Positions 17,818 through 25,842 of a stretch of 44,507 bases of DNA are shown piece after piece. Position 1 is the stretch's first letter, and every line of letters starts with the position of its first letter. The translations under genes were made by a program, and so were the position numbers. The notes under the pieces were generated by a model. That model saw only the letters and a list, made by a program, of their open reading frames with translations, was not told the DNA's origin and made no database searches. Origin of the DNA: CAZEDU01 sp964511185 (GTDB lineage: Bacteria > Myxococcota > Myxococcia > Myxococcales > Myxococcaceae); the NCBI GenBank assembly GCA_964511185.1, contig CAZEDU010000031.1, positions 1 to 44,507 on the forward strand, in the 5' to 3' direction.

Positions 17818-20187
17818 ATGGGCCGCTCGGCATGGAATGGGTTTGCTCTGTCTGCGCGTCCGCTGGTCTATCCCGCGGTGACGCTCGCCGCAGGGGCCGG
17901 CCTGGGAAGCGCAACCCAGGCGAATGGATGGCTATTCCTCGCGGCCGCTTTCACCGTGATGACGCTGGCTTGGCTGCGCGCTCCCCGCTTCGGCGCGCAC
18001 CTCTTGGTGCTCCTCGGCTGCCTCTTGGTCGGGTTGGGGCTCGCCCGGCTCGAGTCGCGTCGGCAGGTCCCCACCCGGCTCGCGGACGTGTCGCTGTTGG
18101 AAGGCACCGTCGACGCCGTGCGCGAGCGGCCGGGGCTGGCCACCGTCTGGCTCGACGTCGCGCGGGTGGACGGCGAGGCGGCGCGCTTCCGGGTGGTGCT
18201 GCACGGCGAGCCGCGGCGCGTCCCGCTCCCAGGACAACGGCTGCTGGTTCGGACGCGGCTCAAGCCGTTCCTCGACGCCGGCAACTGGGGCGAGCTGGAT
18301 CGCAGCGGCCTTCGTGAGCGCCGCGCGGTCCTCTTTCGAGGCAGCTTCGCGCCCGACGCGTGGGTCGCGCTCTCGCCGCCCTCGGCGCTCCGCCGCTGGA
18401 TGAGAGAACGTCGCGCCGCGCTGCTCGAGGCCTCGTTGGCCTGGGCGCCCAACGAAGACGCGGCGGCGCTCTACGCCACGCTGGCGGCTGGGCTGCGCGC
18501 CCAGCTCGACCCGGAGCAGGAGGAGCGCTTCTCCCGCAGCGGGCTCGTGCACGTGCTCTCGGTCAGCGGCCTGCACGTGGCGGCGCTCGCGCTCGCCTTG
18601 GTCTGGGCGCTTCGCCGCGTGCTGGTGCGCCTCCTGCCGCGCGGGTGGGAGCCGCGTCGCATCGCGTGTCTCGTCGCGCTCCCCGTCGTCTGGGCGTACG
18701 TCGCGTTCACCGGCGGCGAGCCCCCGGCCCTCCGCTCGGCGTGGATGGCCTCGGCGGTGTTCTTATCGAGCGTGATCTGGCGCGGCGCCGACACGCTCAA
18801 CGCCCTGGCGTTGGCGCTCGCCGCGCTCGTCGCCTTCGACCCCGCTTGCGTGGCGGACCTCTCGACGCAGCTGTCGTTCCTGGCCGTCGCCGCGCTGGTG
18901 CTGCTCGTGCCGAGGGTGGAGCGGCTCTTCCCTCCTCCTGCGGCGCATCCGGGCCGGCTGCGGCGCTGGCTCGGGGCGGGGCTGCGCGGCGCGGCCCTCA
19001 CCGCCGCCGGGAGCTTCGCGGTGGCCGCCACCACGCTGCCGCTCGTCTCGTCGGCCTTTCAGCGCGTGAGCTGGGTGGGGGTGCTGTCGAACGCGGTTTG
19101 CTTCCCGCTCTGCGCGGCGCTGACGATGGTGGCGGCCGCCGGTGCCGGCCTGTTCGTGCTGAGCCCGACCGCCGCGACGCCGCTCCTCTGGCTGGGCGGT
19201 TGGCTGAGCGAGCTGCTCCAGCGCGCCGCCGAGCTGTTCGCTCAGGTCCCCGGCGCGATGCTGCCCGCGCCTCGCTGGAGCGCCCTGCTCGTCGCGCTCT
19301 ACGCGGTGGGGCTGTTGGCGTTCGCCCTGGCCCGGCGGCGGCGCTGGGCGCTGTTGGCCCCGGCGGCGCTGCTCGCCGCGAGCGCGTGGCCGCTTCGAGC
19401 GCCCAGCGGCCTGGAGGTGACGTTCCTGTCCGTCGGGCACGGCGACGCGGTGGTGGTGAGCTCCGCCGGGGAGCACGCGCTGATCGACGGCGGCGGCGTG
19501 CCCAAGGGCGCCGACGTCGGCGCCACCGTCGTGCTCCCGTACCTTCGCCACCGCCGCATCGACGCGCTCGCGCTGGCCGTGCTCTCGCACCCGCATCCCG
19601 ACCACGCGCTGGGGCTCATCTCGACCCTCCGGCACGTGCCGGCGCGCGCCCTCTGGCTGTCGATGGGCGCCTCGCAGGGGCCGCTGACCGACGAGGTGAT
19701 CCGCGCCGCGAACGGAGCGGCCGTCGAGCGCGTCGAGCAAGGACACCCGGCGCGCCGGCTGGGCGAGGCCTGGCTCGAGGTGCTGGGGCCGCCGAAGGAT
19801 CGCGCGCTGCTCGAGAACGTGAACGACAACAGCGTGGTGCTGCGCGTCCGCCATGGACAGGTGCAGTTCCTCCTCACCGGCGACATCGAAGCCGCGGGAG
19901 AAGAGGCGCTCGAGCCGGGCCCTGTCACCGTGATGAAGGCGCCCCACCACGGCTCGCGCACCTCGTCGACGCCCAGGCTGGTCGAGAGCGCGCGCCCCAA
20001 GCACGTCGTCTTCTGCGTGGGCGCGCAGAGCCGCTTTCGCTTTCCCCATGACGAGGTGGTGGAGCGCTACCGGGCTCTCGGCGCCCGCTGCTACCGCACC
20101 GACGTCGATGGCGCGATTCGCTTTCGCAGCGACGGGCGAGAGGTCCAGGTGGAGACCTTTCGTGGAGCGAGCGGGCGAGCGCGCTGA
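17818..20187 (+). CDS. comEC: ComEC/Rec2 DNA-uptake channel protein
   Basis: This 789-residue protein has three expected parts. First come N-terminal membrane helices with an OB-like DUF4131 region (LADVSLLEGTVDAV onwards). Next is the central competence domain, with VLSVSGLHVAALAL near residue 245 and several TM helices. Last is a C-terminal metallo-beta-lactamase domain with LSHPHPDHALG near residue 590 and LTGDIE and APHHGSRTS further on. ComEC carries single-stranded DNA across the inner membrane during natural transformation. The ATG at 17818 follows GGGAG closely. The presence of comEC with a type IV pilus cluster in the same window would be consistent with DNA uptake ability, but other competence genes are not seen here. 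Confidence 0.95.
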   Translation: MGRSAWNGFALSARPLVYPAVTLAAGAGLGSATQANGWLFLAAAFTVMTLAWLRAPRFGAHLLVLLGCLLVGLGLARLESRRQVPTRLADVSLLEGTVDAVRERPGLATVWLDVARVDGEAARFRVVLHGEPRRVPLPGQRLLVRTRLKPFLDAGNWGELDRSGLRERRAVLFRGSFAPDAWVALSPPSALRRWMRERRAALLEASLAWAPNEDAAALYATLAAGLRAQLDPEQEERFSRSGLVHVLSVSGLHVAALALALVWALRRVLVRLLPRGWEPRRIACLVALPVVWAYVAFTGGEPPALRSAWMASAVFLSSVIWRGADTLNALALALAALVAFDPACVADLSTQLSFLAVAALVLLVPRVERLFPPPAAHPGRLRRWLGAGLRGAALTAAGSFAVAATTLPLVSSAFQRVSWVGVLSNAVCFPLCAALTMVAAAGAGLFVLSPTAATPLLWLGGWLSELLQRAAELFAQVPGAMLPAPRWSALLVALYAVGLLAFALARRRRWALLAPAALLAASAWPLRAPSGLEVTFLSVGHGDAVVVSSAGEHALIDGGGVPKGADVGATVVLPYLRHRRIDALALAVLSHPHPDHALGLISTLRHVPARALWLSMGASQGPLTDEVIRAANGAAVERVEQGHPARRLGEAWLEVLGPPKDRALLENVNDNSVVLRVRHGQVQFLLTGDIEAAGEEALEPGPVTVMKAPHHGSRTSSTPRLVESARPKHVVFCVGAQSRFRFPHDEVVERYRALGARCYRTDVDGAIRFRSDGREVQVETFRGASGRAR

Positions 20188-20227
20188 CCGTTGCACGACG
20201 AAGGCATCGTCCCCAGGTTACGCGTCG

Positions 20228-20482
20228 ATGCTCCCGGACGATCTCGATCTGCAGCAGCTCACCCAAGAGCTACGGACCCGGCTCAAGCCGGGCGAGCCGA
20301 TCGGCTACCTGCGAGGCAAGTCACTGATGCGCGACCTCATCGTGCACGAGTTCGGCTTCTCGGAGCTCGACGCCGAAGCGCTGATCGACACGCTCGAGGC
20401 GCGCGGCTTCCTCCACTTCTTGGGCGACCCGGCCGACCGCTCTCACGCCGAGTCGCACTGGGACCTGCAGTCCAAGCCCTGA
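20228..20482 (+). CDS. Small acidic protein of unknown function (84 aa)
   Basis: This is a short ORF 40 bases after comEC and on the same strand. It is soluble, acidic and helical, with LQQLTQELRTRLKPGEPIGYLRGKS followed by LMRDLIVHEFGFSELDAEALIDTLEARGFLHFLGD, quoted here only in part. The second half looks like a winged or three-helix fold, but I do not recognise a family. The ATG at 20228 gives the most protein-like product; there is only a weak ribosome site. It ends 11 bases from the convergent lipoprotein gene. Confidence 0.7.
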   Translation: MLPDDLDLQQLTQELRTRLKPGEPIGYLRGKSLMRDLIVHEFGFSELDAEALIDTLEARGFLHFLGDPADRSHAESHWDLQSKP

Positions 20483-20493
20483 TCCGAAAGCCT

Positions 20494-21684
20494 TCACTCG
20501 AACTCGAGCCAGCCGAACATCGGCAGGTGGTGGAAGTCTCCCTTGAACAGTGGAGAGAAGGCCTGCCCTTCGATGCGCCGAAGCCGCTCGTGGTGCTCGA
20601 GGCGGTAGAGGTTGAAGCGCCACCGGTCGCCGGACTTCGGCGGGACGTTGGGCACGGCGGTGAGCGAGGCAAAGGGGATGGCCATCTCGGCGCTCCAGCC
20701 CTCGTCTCGGTCGGAGGCGTCGTCGAGCGTGCCGCGGACCTGCACCGCCGTCCGCATGCCGGACTCCCACTTCATCGCGGTGGCCAAGTCCGAGCGGTGC
20801 GAGACGAAGCTGGCGTCGAACGTCACGTTGTGGGGTGACACCTGCAGCTCGTTGTAGGTGCGGCCGTCGCCGTCGGCGTCGAGAAACACCTCGACCACTT
20901 CCTCGTTGTAGATGTCGTCGTCGTGCTTGCGCTTGGTGCCCCACACGTCGGGGTCGACGCTGTCGAAGGCGACGTAGAGGTGGGTGTCGTCGTAGACGAT
21001 GCGGGCGGTGGTCGCGAGCGTGGCCGGGCGGCCGTCGAAGCTCTGCACCAGCGTGAGCGGTTTCGCGTTCGCCCAAGCGGCGTCGTCCAGGCGCCCGTCG
21101 ATGGTCGGGGCTTTCTGGACGCGGGTCGCGCGGTGGCTCGGCAGCTGAAGCGGCTGGGCGCCCAGGCTCGGCCCCAGCATGCGGTTCGCGCCGTCGTGCG
21201 CGTTCGGCTGGTCGACCGGGAGCCGCTCCCCTTCCCGCCAGAAGCCCAGGACCAGCCGCGCCTGGCCAGCCCCCGCGGGCCATTGGATGACGTGGCTGTC
21301 CTCCACCACTTGGCCCACGGGCCACGCGCTCAGCGGCGCGGCGCCGTTTTGCGGCTCGTGATCGGCGTTGAACATCATCTGGCCCGTCGTCGGGTCGATG
21401 ACGTGCACGAAGAAGCGGTAGCCCTGCGGCGGGGGACGGAGCGTCTGGAAGTAGTGCTTGAGCTCGAGCGGCTGGTTCGGCTGCGGGGTCGCTGGCTCGA
21501 GCCGGGTTCCCAGGTAGCGCACCGCCCCGCCGGCCCAGGTGCCGCCGCTGTGGAACGTGAGTTGCTCAGGCATGCGGCTGGACGCGCGGACCGAAGAGCG
21601 CGTCTTGGGCCCAGCCTGCTCGTCGCGGCAACCCAACAGCGCGGAGACAGCGACGACGGTTAGAAGGAACGTGGGCGTTTTCAA
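20494..21684 (-). CDS. Lipoprotein with CBM9-like domain
   Basis: This 396-residue protein begins with a lipoprotein signal (MKTPTFLLTVVAVSALLGC, lipobox ALLG/C at residue 19). The first half is a beta-rich domain (WAGGAVRYLGTRLEPATP) resembling galactose-binding or immunoglobulin-like folds. The second half, from about residue 190, is a family 9 carbohydrate-binding-like domain: APTIDGRLDDAAWANAKPL at its start, VYDDTHLYVAFDS, then EVVEVFLDADGDGRTYNE, and EMAIPFASL near the end. Such domains occur in surface sugar-binding proteins and in outer-membrane sensors. The substrate cannot be told. It stands alone, divergent from the FHA gene at 21791. Confidence 0.86.
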   Translation of the reverse strand: MKTPTFLLTVVAVSALLGCRDEQAGPKTRSSVRASSRMPEQLTFHSGGTWAGGAVRYLGTRLEPATPQPNQPLELKHYFQTLRPPPQGYRFFVHVIDPTTGQMMFNADHEPQNGAAPLSAWPVGQVVEDSHVIQWPAGAGQARLVLGFWREGERLPVDQPNAHDGANRMLGPSLGAQPLQLPSHRATRVQKAPTIDGRLDDAAWANAKPLTLVQSFDGRPATLATTARIVYDDTHLYVAFDSVDPDVWGTKRKHDDDIYNEEVVEVFLDADGDGRTYNELQVSPHNVTFDASFVSHRSDLATAMKWESGMRTAVQVRGTLDDASDRDEGWSAEMAIPFASLTAVPNVPPKSGDRWRFNLYRLEHHERLRRIEGQAFSPLFKGDFHHLPMFGWLEFE

Positions 21685-21790
21685 GGCCGCGGCATCCTAG
21701 TCGGCACAGGACCGTCTCGCGATGGAGACGTGCGCCAGGCGGGCGCTCGAGCGCGCCGGCGCGGCATCGGCCTTGCTCTGGCGAAGCGGT

Positions 21791-22576
21791 ATGAACTTCG
21801 AGCTCATTCGGAATGGGAAAGAAGAGCGCGTCCACTTGGCTCCCGGCCGGCACAGCGTCGGCCGTTCTGTCAGCGCGGCGATTCGGGTCGACTCAGCCAA
21901 GGCACAGGTCGGCGATTTGTGGGTCGCCGAGGATCGCGCGGTGTTTCGACCGCGGGAGTCGGTGGAGATCGACGGCGTGCTGAGCCCCAAAGGTGTGGAC
22001 CGGTTGCTCCTGCCGGGAGAGCGCCTCGCGCTCGCCAAGGACGTCTACCTGCGACTGGCGCTTCCTCGAACGTCGCCTCAAGCGACGGCGGCGCTCGCGC
22101 TCGAGCTGCTTCGGCTCGGTGGCGCCCACGCGCCCACCGACTGCGCGCGGCTGGTCTGCGTCGCCGGCGTCGACCGAGGCGCCGTGTTCCCCCTGCCCGC
22201 CGGCGAGGCGCTCTTGGGCCGCCATCCTTCGTGCCTGGTGTTCCTGCACGATGGGTTGGTGTCTCGAAAACACGCGCGGATCGTCTCGTCCGGCGAGCAG
22301 CACGTCATCGAAGACCTCCAGACGCCGAATGGGCTCTATGTCGATGGCGTGCGCACGGCTGGGCCGACGACCTTGAGGCCCGGTCAGGTCATCGAGCTTG
22401 GTCACACGATCCTCAAGTACCAGGTGGAGGAGCCGAAAGACCTGGACGCGCCTGTGGCAGGGTCCGGCGTTCCCGCGCCGATTCGCCGCCGCGCGCCTTT
22501 CGCTGTCCTCGCCGCGGGCTGCGCGTTGGCGGCGACGTGCCTCGGGGCCTACGCGGCCCTGCAGCCCTCCGGGTGA
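21791..22576 (+). CDS. FHA domain protein with C-terminal membrane anchor
   Basis: This 261-residue protein carries two FHA-sized modules. The first (residues 1-95) keeps a core such as PGRHSVGRSVSAAIRV but lacks a clear SRxH block, so it is degenerate. The second (about 118-215) is canonical, with LLGRHPSCLVFLHDGLVSRKHARI and the TPNGLYVDGV loop, quoted in part. A single hydrophobic helix near residues 235-255 anchors the C-terminus. The start at 21791 is favoured over an ATG at 21722 because it begins the first FHA strand directly. A membrane-bound phosphothreonine reader is likely; no kinase gene is adjacent. Confidence 0.82.
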   Translation: MNFELIRNGKEERVHLAPGRHSVGRSVSAAIRVDSAKAQVGDLWVAEDRAVFRPRESVEIDGVLSPKGVDRLLLPGERLALAKDVYLRLALPRTSPQATAALALELLRLGGAHAPTDCARLVCVAGVDRGAVFPLPAGEALLGRHPSCLVFLHDGLVSRKHARIVSSGEQHVIEDLQTPNGLYVDGVRTAGPTTLRPGQVIELGHTILKYQVEEPKDLDAPVAGSGVPAPIRRRAPFAVLAAGCALAATCLGAYAALQPSG

Positions 22577-22595
22577 CGTTCTCGAATCGACGGCA

Positions 22596-23000
22596 TCAAG
22601 TAGACGGAGCCAACCGCGCGCGTTCGACCAAGAGCGAAGCGAGCTTGCGGTGCCCACGGAAGAAGCTGGTGAAGTGGAGCTGCCGTGGGCCGACGCGAAT
22701 GGCGTAGACAGTGACCGGACCGGGCAACACGTTCACGCGCTGGATGTCCTCATAGCGGACCCGGCGGCTCCGAAGGAGCCCACGGTAGATGATGCCGGTC
22801 GCGTCCACCGTGATGCGGGCCCGCAGGTAGTACGCGAGCGCCAGGGCGAAGAAGCCCACGAAGAAACCCACGCCGAGCACCAACTTCGCGGGGACCCCAT
22901 CGAACTGGAGCAGGTAGGCCAGCGCGGCGAGCCAGAGCGCGCCCGCGAAGGCGTTCATCGCGCTGAAGATCCATCGAGGGCGGAACACTTCGCGGCTCAC
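22596..23000 (-). CDS. Small membrane protein with bacterial PH-like domain
   Basis: This 134-residue protein starts at GTG 23000. Two membrane helices lie at about residues 18-33 and 41-58, followed by a beta-rich module (ITVDATGIIYRGLL, RVRYEDIQRVNVLPG, HFTSFFRGHRKLASLL) that matches the general pattern of bacterial PH (bPH2/DUF304-like) domains. Function is unknown. The gene is convergent with the FHA gene, 19 bases apart, and the tandem repeat block lies upstream. Confidence 0.75.
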   Translation of the reverse strand: MSREVFRPRWIFSAMNAFAGALWLAALAYLLQFDGVPAKLVLGVGFFVGFFALALAYYLRARITVDATGIIYRGLLRSRRVRYEDIQRVNVLPGPVTVYAIRVGPRQLHFTSFFRGHRKLASLLVERARLAPST

Positions 23001-23080
23001 GAGCGAAAGCTACTTCGCGCTCGCCCGGGCGCTCAGTGGGCCTCGTTCGAGCAGACGAGCGCCGGGCACTCCGGTAGCTG

Positions 23081-23248
23081 GGGGACCCCAAGGCTCGACT
23101 GGCGCTCAAGCGGCTTGGGGGCTCGCAACGGCCGGGGGACAGTCCCTCCTGTGGGACCCCAAGGCTCGACTAACGCTCGAGCGGCTCGGGGCTCGCAACG
23201 GCCGGGGACAGTCCCCTTCAGGGACAGTCCCCTTCAGGGACAGTCCCC
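23081..23248. repeat. 71-bp tandem repeat with attached GGGGACAGTCCC units
   Basis: Two imperfect copies about 71 bases apart share GGGACCCCAAGGCTCGACT, then GCGGCT, GGGGCTCGCAACGGCC and a GGGGACAGTCCC unit. 'AAGGCTCGAC' begins at 23090 and again at 23161. Each copy can form a hairpin with CCCCAAG pairing to CTTGGGG (the second copy is less perfect). The second copy is followed by two more units (23221-23232 and 23237-23248) spaced by TTCA. The array ends 2 bases from the stop codon of the TPR gene. The remaining spacer bases 23001-23080 hold nothing I can name except the promoter of the PH-like gene. Confidence 0.85.
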
Positions 23249-23250
23249 TG

Positions 23251-24585
23251 CTAGCGCAGGCTTTCGGCTTTGATGCGGGCGTCGGACTTGAGCTCGGGGC
23301 GGACGTCGGGGGCGCTCGAGCTGACGTAGCGCTCGTAGTAGCTGCGCGCGTCCACCACCCGTCCCATCGCGCGGTACGCCTCCGCGAGCCCATAGAGCGG
23401 TGAGCTCATCCCGGCGTCGAGCTTGAGCGCGTAGCTGTAGTCGGCCACGGCCTCGGTGTAGCGCTTGAGGCCGATGTACGCGCTGCCCCGCGCGACGTAG
23501 GCGACCGCGAGTGTCGGCTCGTGCTGCACCGCGGTGGTCAGGCTCATCACCGCGCCGGCGAAGTCCCGGCCGTTGATCTGCTTCACGCCCTGCTCGTACG
23601 CCACCCTCGCCTGCTCGCGGATGGTGGGCGCGACGGGTCCGGGGCTCGGAGGCTTTCCTTGGCTCTGCGGTGAGCCGCCGCCGAGCTGCGTCATCTTGCT
23701 CTGCGCCTTGATGATGTTCTCCTGCGCGCTCGTGCGCACGGCCGCGTCGCTCGAGACCTGCAGCACACGCGTCCACTTGTCGATCGCCTGCGGGTAGTAC
23801 CCCAGCACGGCGTACGCATTGCCCAGCTTGAACAGCCCCTCCACGTTGTCGGGCGAGCTGTTCACCGCGTCCTGGTACGCGAACGACGCGTCGCGGTACC
23901 GCTTCTCCGCCATCGCCTTGTCGCCGGCGGCGATGCGCTGCGCCGAGAGCGAGCTGGCCGGCGCGGACGTGGGCAGCGGCGGTGGCTGCGCGGCCGGGGC
24001 GGCGGGTGGGGTCGCGACCGGCTCGGCGCCGCCGAGCTCGGTGCGCAGCGCGGCGATCGACTCCTTCGCGCGGTCGATCCACTTCTGCTCGCTGGGGCGC
24101 TTCTCGCGGGCGACGAACGCCTCGTAGGCGGAGATCGCCTTCTCGCGCTGCCCGACTTGGCGGTAGCTCTCCGCCAGGCCATAGAAGCCATCCGGATCGT
24201 TGGGCTCCAGCTGGGTGTACTTCTCGTACGCGGAGACGGCGGTCGCGTAGTCGGCGGTCTTTCGAGCGGCGTAACCCAAGTTGAAGTACGCCAGCTTGAA
24301 CTCCGGGTCCGCCTGAATCGCGGCGCGGAACTGAGCGATCGCCTCGGCCTTCTGATCCTGCTTGAACAGCGCGCTCCCCAAGCCGTTGATCGCCGCGGCG
24401 TAGCCGGGCGCGAGCGCGAGCGCCTCTTTGTACGCGGCCACGGCCTCCGCCGGTTGGTTGGTCGCGAGCGCCTTCTCCCCGCGCTCGAACGCGGCGCGCG
24501 CCGGCTCCGGCGGCGCGGGGGTGGCTTGCGCCCGGGCAGCGGTGGCCAGGACGAGCGCGGCGGACATCATGACGGGGCGAAGCAT
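23251..24585 (-). CDS. Exported TPR-repeat protein
   Basis: This 444-residue protein has a signal peptide (MLRPVMMSAALVLATAARAQA) and two blocks of tetratricopeptide repeats. The first block covers about residues 30-165 in four repeats, for example PAEAVAAYKEALALAPGYAA and ADYATAVSAYEKYTQLEPND; the second covers about 225-430. A Pro/Ala linker (residues 195-215) joins them. TPR scaffolds of this kind assemble multi-protein complexes in the periplasm; the partner is unknown. The ATG at 24585 is preferred over GTG 24600 because AAGGGAG lies 7 bases before it. The stop codon lies beside the repeat array. Confidence 0.88.
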   Translation of the reverse strand: MLRPVMMSAALVLATAARAQATPAPPEPARAAFERGEKALATNQPAEAVAAYKEALALAPGYAAAINGLGSALFKQDQKAEAIAQFRAAIQADPEFKLAYFNLGYAARKTADYATAVSAYEKYTQLEPNDPDGFYGLAESYRQVGQREKAISAYEAFVAREKRPSEQKWIDRAKESIAALRTELGGAEPVATPPAAPAAQPPPLPTSAPASSLSAQRIAAGDKAMAEKRYRDASFAYQDAVNSSPDNVEGLFKLGNAYAVLGYYPQAIDKWTRVLQVSSDAAVRTSAQENIIKAQSKMTQLGGGSPQSQGKPPSPGPVAPTIREQARVAYEQGVKQINGRDFAGAVMSLTTAVQHEPTLAVAYVARGSAYIGLKRYTEAVADYSYALKLDAGMSSPLYGLAEAYRAMGRVVDARSYYERYVSSSAPDVRPELKSDARIKAESLR

Positions 24586-24655
24586 CCGTGCTCCCTTCAC
24601 GCGGGCAGTGGGCGCTGCAGGTTAACGACCCATCCGGCCAGGCGGTAGCGTTCGG

Positions 24656-25819
24656 TCAGACCCGTCTGTCGAGAATCGTGGTGATCCCCATGCCGTAGCC
24701 GATGCAGAGCGTGGCGGCGCCGTAGCGCACGTCGCGCGCCTCCATCTCGTTGAGGAGCGTGGCGAGCAGCACCGCGCCGGTGGCGCCGAGCGGATGGCCG
24801 AGCGCGATGGCGCCGCCGTTCACGTTCACCCGGTCCATCGGGATGCCGAGCTCCTGCGCCACCACGATCGGCACTGGCGCGAACGCCTCGTTGATCTCCC
24901 ACAGGTCGATGTCCTTGATCGTCAGACCCGCCCTCTGCAGGGCCTTCTTGCTCGAGGGGATGGGCCCGGTGAGCATCAGGATAGGGTCGGACCCGGCGAC
25001 CGCGGTGGAGAGGATCTTCGCGCGCGGCTTGAGCCCCAACGCCCGCGCCTTCGCCGCGCTCGTCACCACCACCGCCGCTGCGCCGTCGACGATTCCCGAC
25101 GAGTTCCCGGCGTGCATGATGCCGTCAGGAGCGAAAGAAGGCTTGAGCCCCGCGAGCGTCTCCAGGGTGGTGCCGGGGCGGCAGTGCTCGTCGGTGGCGA
25201 AGCTCTTGGTCGAGCCGTCCTCGGCCTTCACGTCGAGCGGCTCGATCTCGCGCTGGAACTTGCCGGCCTGGAGGGCGGCGCCGGCCTTCTGCTGCGAAGC
25301 GACGGCGTACTCGTCGACCTGGGCGCGCGACAGCTTCCAGGTCTTCGCGATCAGCTCGGCCGAGACGCCCTGGCTGGTGAGCTGAAAGCGCGACTGGATG
25401 CCGGGGGAGGCCGGCCCTTCCCCGCCGACCGCGTCGGAGCCCATCGGCACGCGCGTCATCGACTCGACGCCGCCGCCGATCACCAGCTCCGCCTGACCCG
25501 ACAAGACCTGCATCGCGGCGTAGTTCACCGCTTGCAGCCCTGAGCCGCAGAAGCGGTTCACCACGTTGCCGGGGATTTCGATCGGCAGCCCCGACGACAG
25601 CACCGCGCCGCGGGCGACGTTGAACCCCTGCTCTCCGACTTGCGTGACGCAGCCCATCACCACGTCGTCGACCATCACCGGGTCGATCCGGGTGCGCTTG
25701 ACGGCCGCGCGCAGCACGTGCGCGAGCAGGTCGACCGGGTGGATCCCCGAGAGGCTCCCCTTCTTCTTGCCGCGCCCGGTGCGAACGGCATCCACGATCA
25801 CTGCGGAGGTCTCGGCCAT
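24656..25819 (-). CDS. Thiolase / acetyl-CoA acetyltransferase
   Basis: This 387-residue thiolase catalyses reversible condensation of acyl-CoA units. The nucleophile Cys lies in NRFCGSGLQAVN near residue 93. The NEAFAP block and GGAIALGHPLGATG with the catalytic His follow, and the second Cys lies in LCIGYGMG near the C-terminus. Most thiolases have Gly-Gly-Gly at that site; here the second Gly is Tyr. Strong GAGGAG precedes the ATG at 25819. The gene starts 23 bases after purA, so it is probably co-transcribed. Substrate preference (fatty acid degradation or acetoacetyl-CoA synthesis) cannot be decided from sequence alone. Confidence 0.94.
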   Translation of the reverse strand: MAETSAVIVDAVRTGRGKKKGSLSGIHPVDLLAHVLRAAVKRTRIDPVMVDDVVMGCVTQVGEQGFNVARGAVLSSGLPIEIPGNVVNRFCGSGLQAVNYAAMQVLSGQAELVIGGGVESMTRVPMGSDAVGGEGPASPGIQSRFQLTSQGVSAELIAKTWKLSRAQVDEYAVASQQKAGAALQAGKFQREIEPLDVKAEDGSTKSFATDEHCRPGTTLETLAGLKPSFAPDGIMHAGNSSGIVDGAAAVVVTSAAKARALGLKPRAKILSTAVAGSDPILMLTGPIPSSKKALQRAGLTIKDIDLWEINEAFAPVPIVVAQELGIPMDRVNVNGGAIALGHPLGATGAVLLATLLNEMEARDVRYGAATLCIGYGMGITTILDRRV

Positions 25820-25842
25820 GGTGTCTCCTCTCAGGAGCGGTA

